Part shown: piece after piece, positions 10,924 to 35,925 of the stretch
How the letters are laid out: each line of letters starts with the position of its first letter
How positions within the stretch are numbered: position 1 is the first letter of the stretch
Assembly: GCA_019648995.1 (NCBI GenBank)
Contig: BLXT01007308.1
Coordinates: forward strand, 2,369,629-2,405,553
From: Plakobranchus ocellatus
Lineage: Eukaryota > Mollusca > Gastropoda > Plakobranchidae
Length of the DNA stretch: 35,925 bases
Direction: 5' to 3'
Position numbers and translations under genes: made by a program
The notes under the pieces: generated by a model
What the model was told of the DNA's origin: nothing
Seen by the model: only the letters and a program-made list of their open reading frames with translations
Database searches by the model: none

Positions 10924-11167
10924 AATTGAGTTTGCACATAAAAAGTTGATTATACATACAAAACAAAAGGTAAAAAAAAGGATTGAAACCATCTGCATTT
11001 AGCACTCCAAATGTCAGCAATGCAAAATGTACAATACTAACTTTATTTGAAAAATTTGGATTTTTCATGCTATTCCGAATGTGGTGGAAAATAAGTAAAC
11101 CTTGTTGTTATAGTTTTGTTTTGATATATGCTAACGGAATGAATGTTTTTACGTTATGTTATTAAAA

Positions 11168-11178
11168 AAGATGGCAGC
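11168..11178 (+). promoter_or_regulatory. YY1-like motif with a minimal uORF
   Basis: AAGATGGCAGC resembles the YY1 site AANATGGCGGC that often marks start sites of housekeeping genes. If transcribed, its ATG opens a five-codon uORF (MAALM, then stop at 11186-11188). Confidence 0.35.
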
Positions 11179-11400
11179 GCTCATGTAACCTCAGGTTAGG
11201 TCCTGACTGCTCTAGAAATTTCCAGGGTGATCTGTCTCTACTCGCACTTCAAAAGCCATACTAAACAACGACAGATTCCACCTTATTTTTTTGTATTCTC
11301 CATTTGAATAATTTACCTATCTAGGTACTAATCTGAAGAAAAAAAGTTTCTTTTTCCAGTTTATGCGTAGGTTATACAGTTCGGTAAAGATAAGAGTGAA

Positions 11401-28106
<16,706 letters not shown>

Positions 28107-28770
28107 TTTTTTCAGTTGGATAATCATTTCTTTCAAATGTGATTTTAAGGAACAAAAAATAGGCATTGATAAAAGATGAGGTTTTGGAAATGAAATCTCT
28201 TGAATGTCAATGATTATGTGCCAGCCTATACAGTCTTTGGAGACTGGAGCTTTAGTTGTTTTGTTATTTTTAAGAATATGGCATTAAGATCTGGTTCCTG
28301 TTTCTTTTCAAACCTACTGAATAGGTGCTATAAGAGTGATGATAAGATTACTTGTTTTCTGCATTTATGTCAAGCCTTTTGAAATTGTGTTTTTTTTTAA
28401 TTATGGGGTATGCTGTTTACCTGTTTTGATATTTAGAGCTAAGAGCTTTATTCCTTTTTTTGCTGGTTCTACACAGACAAAAGCGAAGGGAAAAAAGAAT
28501 TGAAATGTTTTTTAAATAAAAATCCATAGTTTCTTTGAAAGGGTGTCTGACTTACAGCTACAAAATATGAAAATTTGCATTTGTACTTCCTCTTAAATAA
28601 AAAATAAACATGTGGGTATTATGTTTTGGAACATGTGTTTAACCCATAGCCATACAAAAATAAAGACAACCTAGTTGAGTTATTCCTAACTATATGATAG
28701 GACTTTTAAACCTTTTGTGTATTTATAACATTAAGAGGATATTGAAAGAATAGAAATAAATGCAACTATT
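28107..28770 (+). other. Lon 3' UTR with poly(A) signals
   Basis: AATAAA occurs at 28515-28520, 28596-28601, 28603-28608, 28659-28664 and 28755-28760. The first is about 410 bases after the stop, a reasonable 3' UTR length. The actual cleavage site cannot be told from sequence. Confidence 0.6.
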
Positions 28771-31720
28771 GATGCTGTAGGCAGATGACCGTAGCTAATT
28801 TGTTTTTGCCAATTTGCATTGACACAAATTTTGCTAATTGTAATACTTCTTTTATATATTTCGATCGTGGAGTGAATTAAACACTTTGTAAGAAATCTGA
28901 CTTATGCAAATCATAACTCTTTTATTTGTGATTTGGGAGCATTGGTAGCACTTAATGTTTTCAGAAATTCACCTCACAATATAGCTTTTTTTTTTTTTCA
29001 AAAAGTTGACAAAAAGCACTTTTTGTTTGAAATCTATACATTTTTTCCAACTTACAATAAGCTGTAGTATCTCCAACATCATCACCTTTGATAATGGTAC
29101 CTCTAATAATCGAAATAGTGTTAAGGCTAACTTTCTGAATTATTAAGTAAACTTTATTTTTTATGTGCTTCTTCTGCAATTCTTTCTTAGGCATCTTTAA
29201 AAAAAAAAAATTATCTGTTAGTTTGAAGTTTTTGTTGTTTCTTCTTTTAAACACTACTTAATTATTCATTGTTTAGAAACTAACATACGATTTGGAAAGA
29301 ATTTATGGTTTTTTGTGCAAGAAAAAATAAAATGTCCAACTACATATAGAATTCTTTTCTTTAATAGTGAAGACTAAATTTCTCTTGAAACCTGACCATA
29401 TCATATGAATTACAATTAATGCACAGATGCCAACCCATACCGATTTGAGTACTATTAACATTGAAATGACGGTCTGATTAAGGAAAATGAGATGGAAAAA
29501 TTTTGCTTTTAAATAACATTTGCCTCTATTATTCTCCAATAAAATGACCTTGCCCTATAAGCTGATGTATATTTAATTCTTCTATGAACTCTTTGGCATC
29601 AAAACTTTTCACCGGTCTTGCAAACAATAACATGGATATTACTTTTTTACCAGACAACTATTATTTTTTTTGATGAAAGACAGCCAGGCACTATCTTGCA
29701 TTTGTAGATACATGCTCTACTACTGAAATGTTTTGTAAATTGCTTGAATGAGAGACCAAAATTTATGGTTAAATTGTTTTTAGGATGGCAGTTCTCGTAA
29801 AACCAACAGTTTTGCGAGATTTAAGTATCTATTGGTCTTTGCATGCTTCCAAGCTTGCCGAGCAAGGTTTAAAAATGTGTTCTAAATGATGTATTGGTGT
29901 TGGTTACTCTTGTTCCAACATCTTGGTCTGGTTTTTGCTTTGACAATAGTGTGCTGATTAACAGGCATGGTTGATTTAAAAAAAAAATTTTTTTTAATAT
30001 AGCTGTAGGCGAACATCAGTTGTGCAGACCAAAATATTGAGGGAAAACGAACAAAATAATGGCATCAAATGAAATAAGTCTCTTTAAATTTTACTTTCAA
30101 GACAACAAGTAACATGATTTGTACAAATTTACAACATGGCGGTTTAAAAGAGTAATTAAAGGTGCGATACATTTTGAAGACAAACCTTGATCAAGCAATA
30201 CATTTATTGTAGCTAACATACATTGGAAAGCTTTGAAAAGTTTTCAAAGAAGTATTAGACCTGAACTTTATTGATTTTAAAGTGTGCCATCAAGCTATTT
30301 TATCAGATATATATGTCTTTTTCTCACCCGAAAATCTTATTACATTTATATTATACCATGCAGTTTTGTTTCCTAATGTTCATTTGTGATGTAGATCTCT
30401 CTTGAGGTGTAACTTTCTGATGCAGATTTTTTCTGGATCTGGCTTCCTTGTGCTCTGTTTTCACAGACTTCTTTGTGTCATTTATCTGCATGATAATTTC
30501 AACTAAAAGTGCTGCAAAGTTTGTGAGCATTGATTTTTATTGTTGCATGTAATTGTATAAACAGAATGACTGGAGTAAATTTACTGAGTATATAAGATTA
30601 CTGATACTGATAAAAAGTTTCATTGAGTTGGGAATTGACCCTAAGTTCTCCAAAGATTTCATTTGCTCAGGATAAATAACTACACATATAAGTGCAAAGA
30701 ATTTGAAAATGGTATATATTTTCTGTACATTTGTTGATATTGGTGGTTGTTTGACAAAGGAAAGAAATAGAAAATAAATTATTATATTGAGATAGGAAGC
30801 AAAAGGACTTTTGTTTTCTTGTATAACAGTCTGTTTTATGTTGCATGGTATATTATTCCTAAGATAGAAACATTTTATTTCATTTCATGGTGACTTTTTT
30901 CCTGACACAAGGTATATGATTTGCACCTTTTAAAAATCGTAATTATTTAAAAAAACTTCTTTTTAAAACTGTTGCACATTAAAAATATTTTTAAAGCAAA
31001 TATTATTCACATTTAAATAATTTGGCTGTGAATTAAGTTGTGAGATAATTAGAATTTTCAGTTTCTGAAACTCAAAGCTGGCAAAAAAGCATTCTTTTAA
31101 ATAAGCAAACCTAAACCCGTGTGATTTTTTTTGCATGCGACGTGTATAGTCAGCAGGACTGGTTACAAGGCAATTAGTATGTGTTTCTGGAGTAAGTATG
31201 GTTTCATTGCTTGGTGAAGTAATATACTGTCACAAGTTGAGAATGATTTGTACAGTTCAAATTCTGAAACATGTGACGAGGGTAGTTTATGCACAAACAT
31301 AAAATTCAAATTCAAACAGCAAGTACACGGTCAAACTTCACGACTAAAGAAGGGAGGTAATGATAATATTTTTCAATATTATGTCTCTATGCCAGCGTTG
31401 CATACCATGATTGGTAAAACTAGAGGTACTTATTACAAGTTTTAAAACTTTTGCTGCTTATGAAATCCCAAAAACAAACGTGAGTGGAGGAATGAGAAGT
31501 CACATAGCATATTCAAAATAAAAAAAGCTTGAGTAATAATTAGCAACAGAATTTGCCATTTAAAACAACAACAAAAAAAAGGACAAAAACACACACACAT
31601 TATCTTCTCCAAACGTACGTAGAGAGCGAGAACGTGGGTTCATATTTTTAAGATGAAGTTCCATTGTTACTGTTAGCCTTGCAAATAAATTTTGGTTGCT
31701 CCCCCCTCCCAAAGATTTCG
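28771..31720. other. Intergenic, no gene seen
   Basis: AT-rich DNA with short ORFs lacking recognisable motifs. The only structure noted is a hairpin at 29793-29819 (TCTCGTAAAA, a 7-base loop, TTTTGCGAGA). Confidence 0.6.
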
Positions 31721-31721
31721 A

Positions 31722-31880
31722 GACTTTGGTGTCACAGTGGAGATAGCAAATGCGCTTTGAGATCTGTAGGGACCCTTCTGTTGCGGCTTCAAGCCTCGCG
31801 ACTGGCATCCAGGCGGAGGGTCTGAAAGCTTGAGATCACATTGTGGACTGGCTATGTACAAAAACTAAACCCCAAAAACT
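31722..31880 (+). mobile_element. tRNA-derived SINE, copy 2
   Basis: The head has an A box TGGTGTCACAGTGG (31727-31740) and a B box GGCTTCAAGCC (31785-31795). The core TGAAAGCTTGAGATCACATT, TGGACTGGC and GTACAAAAACTAAACC matches copy 1 at 1128-1275 closely (GAAAGCCTGAGATCAC, TGGACTGGCC, TGCAAAAATCAAACC). Confidence 0.8.
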
Positions 31881-31975
31881 TTAGTGTTTCCCTGTAAGAT
31901 TCATAGGCACATCATACTTGTTACACCGTATGTGTGTAGACGGTTGGACCGAGAAATCTGTGGGAAATGCCTTTT

Positions 31976-32150
31976 CTAAGGTGGTGGCACATTGGCTAGA
32001 AACCTCTGACTTAGAGATCTGCATTGATTTGTTATGTAGTGGTTCAGTTTGGAGCCCACCTCTAACATCCTGGCCTGAAGAGGGCTGAAAAACCTGAGAT
32101 AATCCTTAACCTACTGTGGGCAGGCGGCATGCGCAAAAACCAATCCTTCC
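31976..32150 (+). mobile_element. tRNA-derived SINE, copy 3
   Basis: The A-box region TGGTGGCACATTGG (31982-31995) matches copy 2 at 12 of 14 bases. The shared GAGATCTG word follows, then a decayed B box GGTTCAGTTTG (32041-32051) and a core AGGGCTGAAAAACCTGAGAT ... GCATGCGCAAAAACCAA. Same strand as copy 2, about 250 bp further on. Confidence 0.65.
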
Positions 32151-32159
32151 TAAGGAAAC

Positions 32160-32235
32160 AATACAGAAATTCGAACCCACGTGTTGTGCTCTAGAATCTA
32201 TCAGCAAATCACACGACTACTGACGCCAAGCTTTG
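32160..32235 (-). mobile_element. tRNA-like SINE head, opposite strand
   Basis: On the minus strand the order is TTGGCGTCAGTAGTCG (A-box-like, box part 32228-32217), then GGTTCGAATTT (B box, 32177-32167). Spacing fits a tRNA-derived promoter. The head differs from copies 1-3, so it may be a different SINE. It is not a functional tRNA: I can fold no acceptor stem or complete cloverleaf. Confidence 0.5.
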
Positions 32236-33066
32236 ATTGATTCCAATATTAATTATATCTAAACCATAACACGGAGACATGGTGCTCACTACTTTGAAAA
32301 GCAAATGCTGAATTCTTAATGAATATGAGACGTGGAGGCAGATGGCTCAAAGGTACAAATACTTTGCAGATCCTAAGATGAGCACGATGTAAACTAGGAT
32401 ACCTTAAAACAGGTTACTGCGAACCACTGGTTCCTGAAATTTGCATATAATCTTCTTAACGTCTAACCATTATCTGTCAGTAGAAACATCGCCATTTTTC
32501 AACATCCGAACAATGTTAATAAGATAAAGTGTCAAAATATTCCATTCATTTGCATAACGTTCCGCGGAAAAAATATCCTGTTGAAAATGGGATTGAAATA
32601 TTGCACAGAACTGCAAAAGGAAACGTTCTTTAATGCAATATTAATAGAAATTTCAACAAATTTGATATTCTGCACGTTTCAACATCTGAAGAAAAGAGTG
32701 AATTTGAATTGGAACAAATCTAGCCATGAGAATCTTGTATTGATCTCATTTTAACATAATTGATATCAATAGTTTAAAACGGCAAGAAAACTTATCTGAT
32801 CATAATGATATTACAATTCATTACTCATCAAGGAATTGGCAGTATTTACAAGTGAAAACCATCTGAACAGTAACCAATGTGTGATAGTTTACTAAGTAAG
32901 ACGATAACATAAAACGAAAACAATGTTGTCAAGAAATTATGCTCAGGCTGAAGAAAAGGAATCAAACATAGCTATGGCCTCGATCGAATCATCCACATAT
33001 GATCAAACATCCGGTAATACATGCATGTTGATTGAATGCTATAAAAATGCAGCCTTTACTCGTATT
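32236..33066. other. Intergenic, no gene seen
   Basis: AT-rich sequence without recognised features. The ORF starting at 32923 is open mainly because of the following triplet repeat. Confidence 0.6.
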
Positions 33067-33403
<337 letters not shown>

Positions 33404-33826
33404 AAGAAAAATTCCAACCATTTCATTGGTTTTAATAATAGGATTACTTAAATTGATAATGATGATGGGAAAGGGGAGAAAAAAATATTAAAATAATAGT
33501 AAAAAAAAAAAAATAAAAAAAAATAATAATAATAATAAAAGTCTCTGATGTCATAGCTAAATGACTGCCACCATGCTGGAAGGGGACCGGAAGTTGGCGT
33601 CCCACATAGCTGCCGTGCAGCACGAACATTCTGACATTTTGACCAATCGAATCTGCCGTTTGAATGAAGCTTAAATCATGTCTAATTTTGCGCCACATTA
33701 TTGGTTTTGCTGTACAGACATTGATGAAATATCCACGTAATCCTAAAGGATATTGGGAATTATTAAATTTGCTTTCCTTTAACAAAGTGCTCAAATTATG
33801 TCTGTATCGTTATCGAAAAATGCATT

Positions 33827-33880
33827 GATGATTGCATGAAAAATGAAAGTTTTACCGATGATTGCATGAAAAATGAAAGT
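33827..33880. repeat. 30-bp tandem duplication
   Basis: The 24-mer beginning GATGATTGCATGAAAA occurs at 33827-33850 and again exactly at 33857-33880, separated by TTTACC. A CTAAT-rich partial repeat follows to about 33970. Confidence 0.9.
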
Positions 33881-34095
33881 GTGCATTATAGAAAATTTTT
33901 TAATTATCATCTAATGCACTAAATTCTAATCTAATCCGACGCATTAAAGTCTAATCTAATGCACTAAAGCAATTTTCATATTGTTTTAAATTATTTTAGA
34001 AGATAAAATTATGCAGTCCATTTTAAGCGGCTAAATAATAATTTAGGGATTATGAAACTATAAATAAAGAAATGATGCCCTAAATCAAATGATAA

Positions 34096-34400
34096 AGTAG
34101 ATAGATGTAAAGGTTGAAAGACAGGTTGATGTATAGATAAATAGAGAGCTAGATATACAGGCACACACAGATAAGTATACAGGCACCCACACAAATAGAT
34201 AGACGTATAGACAGATACATGAAGATAGATAGATCAGGGACAGAGAGGTATATAGATAGAGAGAATATAAAGGCAAATAGGTACTGCAAATAACAAGGGA
34301 AAATAAACTGACTAGATACACAAATTTGTAAACTTGACGTAAAGCTCTGAACATTTTTATAGACAGATGAGTCGATTAACTTTATAGATAGCCAGAGAGA
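34096..34400. repeat. Degenerate (GATA)n-like tract
   Basis: Many AGAT/ATAG/GATA words with ACAGGCA and CACACA interruptions, a decayed tetranucleotide microsatellite. Leu/Ser/Tyr-rich minus-strand ORFs over it are not real genes. Confidence 0.75.
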
Positions 34401-34502
34401 AATAGAGATCAGGAGAGTAGATGGGAGTGGAATGGGGGTTAATAATTTGACAGACATATAGTTAAAGAGTATTTTTTCAAACAAAAGAGAGAGAGAGGAG
34501 AA

Positions 34503-34505
<3 letters not shown>

Positions 34506-34547
<42 letters not shown>
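34506..34547. repeat. (GA)n microsatellite
   Basis: About 42 bp of perfect GA repeat, preceded by a shorter GAGAGAGAGGAG stretch from 34487. Confidence 0.97.
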
Positions 34548-34550
<3 letters not shown>

Positions 34551-34599
34551 AAGGGATATATAAAAAACAGGAGGCAATGAGTAATATCCTGCCTAGATT

Positions 34600-35410
34600 C
34601 AGACTTTTCAAAGGATTGATGAGCACGAGGCAAATGTAAAAAGACGAGACAGACGGCGAGAAAAGGGAAAGGATAGAAATGTTGAGAGAAAAACAGACAG
34701 AAAAACAGAGGAAGGCAGACATATAGAACATTGATACACAGGCAGATAAACGGAAAAAGGCTGACAGAACAAGAGAATGTGAGACTTTAACAATTATAAA
34801 GAAGAAGAACAAAAATGTTCATTTCTCGGGACTGCAGTGCACATTATAATGTAGGAGGAGGCGGGCTGGTACAGGCTTCCAGGCTGCTTTGATTTGATGG
34901 ACGTTTATCTAATCCGCGGTCACTCCACTTGCTGACCAATGCACGTGAGTGGTCATTGCTGGATCTCACGGCCTAACAAACTCAATCAATGATGACACGG
35001 TGGTGCAGCTGATTGCGTTAGTGCTTAACACGAGGGAGGGGCGATAGGTGCCCTCTTTGTGTTGGTGGATGGGGAGCGACTGTGAGGAGACATAAGGACT
35101 AGGAAGAAGGGAGAAGCTATGCAGGGGAAAGGGGGAAAGCAGAAAAACTAAGGACATGGGACAGCCAAAGAGGATTTGGGGAGGGGGGGGGACGTTATAG
35201 AATAATTTGAAGACTGAAGTCACACGAGTCAGATAGGGGAAAGACTGAGGGAAAGAAAGAAGCATGGAAAAGATAAAGAGGAATTGGAAAGGGGGGTAAA
35301 TATGCTGGGAGGCACAGGAAAGAAACAAAGGGAGAGAGAGAAGAAGAAGAAGAAGAAGAGAGAGAAAGAGAGAGAGAGAAAGAGGGGGGGGGAAGTGATA
35401 AGAACATCCA
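34600..35410. repeat. Purine-rich, microsatellite-laden stretch
   Basis: The plus strand is strongly biased to A and G, with GAAGAA, GAGAGA and GGGGG runs (35161-35195 and 35330-35395 most marked). Patches at 34840-35060 have more balanced composition. No gene is recognised. Confidence 0.7.
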
Positions 35411-35925
35411 TAGATACAGAGGAACAAGTTTAAAGAAAAGGTTAGATGTCCTTATATTTAAATACACACAGCATGATCGAAGTATAGTATGTTGATGTAT
35501 ACAATCCCAGGTGCTCAAATTTTATGTTGCACAACCAGTTAGGCCTATTTATCCTGGAAATCTCACAATTCTACATTTAGAGGTTTCCCAGTAATCCTTG
35601 TATGGAACTAGACATTATTTTCAACCTCACACTAAAATAAACATAGTGTCTAACCGCATACAAAATCTTGTGATCAGTACATCCGGAAATGTTATGTGAC
35701 ATTTGTTTTTTGCATCTTATCACAATGAATTCATGCCGGTAGCCTCATCTCATCAATTCCAAGAAATGCGTAGCACGATAAATATATTTGAATTTCCAGG
35801 CAATCTGTGCATGTACAATACAACAAATTCATTGCTCCAATGGAGCTTGCATTATTAAGCAGCATCGACGAACTCTTCGGCTTTTACTTTAATATTATGT
35901 TAGGTGAGGACCTTCGCAAAAAAAA
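35411..35925. other. Right edge, no gene seen
   Basis: Balanced AT-rich sequence ending in poly-A. No ORF or RNA gene is recognised. Confidence 0.5.

Larger units (their letters stand above)
10904..11400. promoter_or_regulatory. Divergent SMG5 / Lon promoter region
   Basis: About 500 bp separate the two start codons, so this interval must contain both promoters and 5' UTRs unless there are distant non-coding exons. Seen here: ATCACGTGAT (10914-10923), AAGATGGCAGC (11168-11178, YY1-like) and the palindrome TAACCTCAGGTTA (11186-11198). A pyrimidine tract ending in CAG (11344-11359) could be a 5' UTR acceptor for Lon. There is no obvious TATA box at a convincing distance. Confidence 0.6.

Noticed and set aside
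10811-11068. 85-codon minus-strand ORF as an independent gene
   Set aside because: Only its last part from the ATG at 10903 fits, as SMG5 exon 1; the upstream part has no similarity and the true product is spliced.
33444-33794. 116-codon minus-strand ORF
   Set aside because: No recognisable domain; its C-terminal part translates A/T homopolymers.
34009-35518. Leu/Ser/Phe-rich minus-strand ORFs resembling membrane proteins
   Set aside because: They lie over GATA-like, GA and GAA repeats; hydrophobic character comes from the pyrimidine-rich strand.

Overview
This is a eukaryotic, AT-rich, intron-rich animal genomic fragment. It carries two divergently transcribed nuclear genes placed head to head. 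On the minus strand (839..10903) is the 5' part of the nonsense-mediated decay factor SMG5: eight exons encoding the first 281 residues, with the rest lying beyond the left edge. On the plus strand (11401..28106) is a complete mitochondrial Lon protease gene (LONP1 type), with 20 coding exons and a predicted protein of 1011 residues. All splice junctions were chosen by hand from GT/AG signals, phase continuity and similarity to the animal protein families; every junction keeps frame.

The two start codons are about 500 bp apart (10904..11400). That stretch must hold both promoters and both 5' UTRs. It contains an ATCACGTGAT E-box ten bases upstream of the SMG5 ATG, a YY1-like AAGATGGCAGC, a 13-bp palindrome and short upstream ORFs on the Lon side. 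SMG5 works in cytoplasmic mRNA surveillance and Lon in mitochondrial matrix proteolysis. They are not known to share a pathway, so any coupling is through shared promoter chromatin and is only inferred.

The rest is intron and intergenic DNA with many repeats. At least three copies of one tRNA-derived SINE family are visible (one in SMG5 intron 7, two tandem copies downstream of Lon), plus a further tRNA-like SINE head. Two non-autonomous terminal-inverted-repeat elements sit in Lon introns 8 and 16. Microsatellites are numerous: TA, two long CT tracts (one interrupted by an N gap), CAT, a 337-bp AGC/AGT compound repeat, GATA-like, GA and GAA. After Lon's 3' UTR (poly(A) signals from 28515 on), 28.8..35.9 kb holds no gene I can recognise, and its last kilobases are microsatellite-rich and purine-biased on the plus strand.

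The taxon cannot be fixed from sequence alone. High similarity to vertebrate SMG5 and LONP1, small to medium introns, a tRNA-derived SINE and the microsatellite load are all compatible with a lophotrochozoan such as a mollusc, but that is a guess. The fragment begins with poly-C/poly-A, ends in poly-A and has internal N runs, suggesting a short-read scaffold broken at homopolymers.
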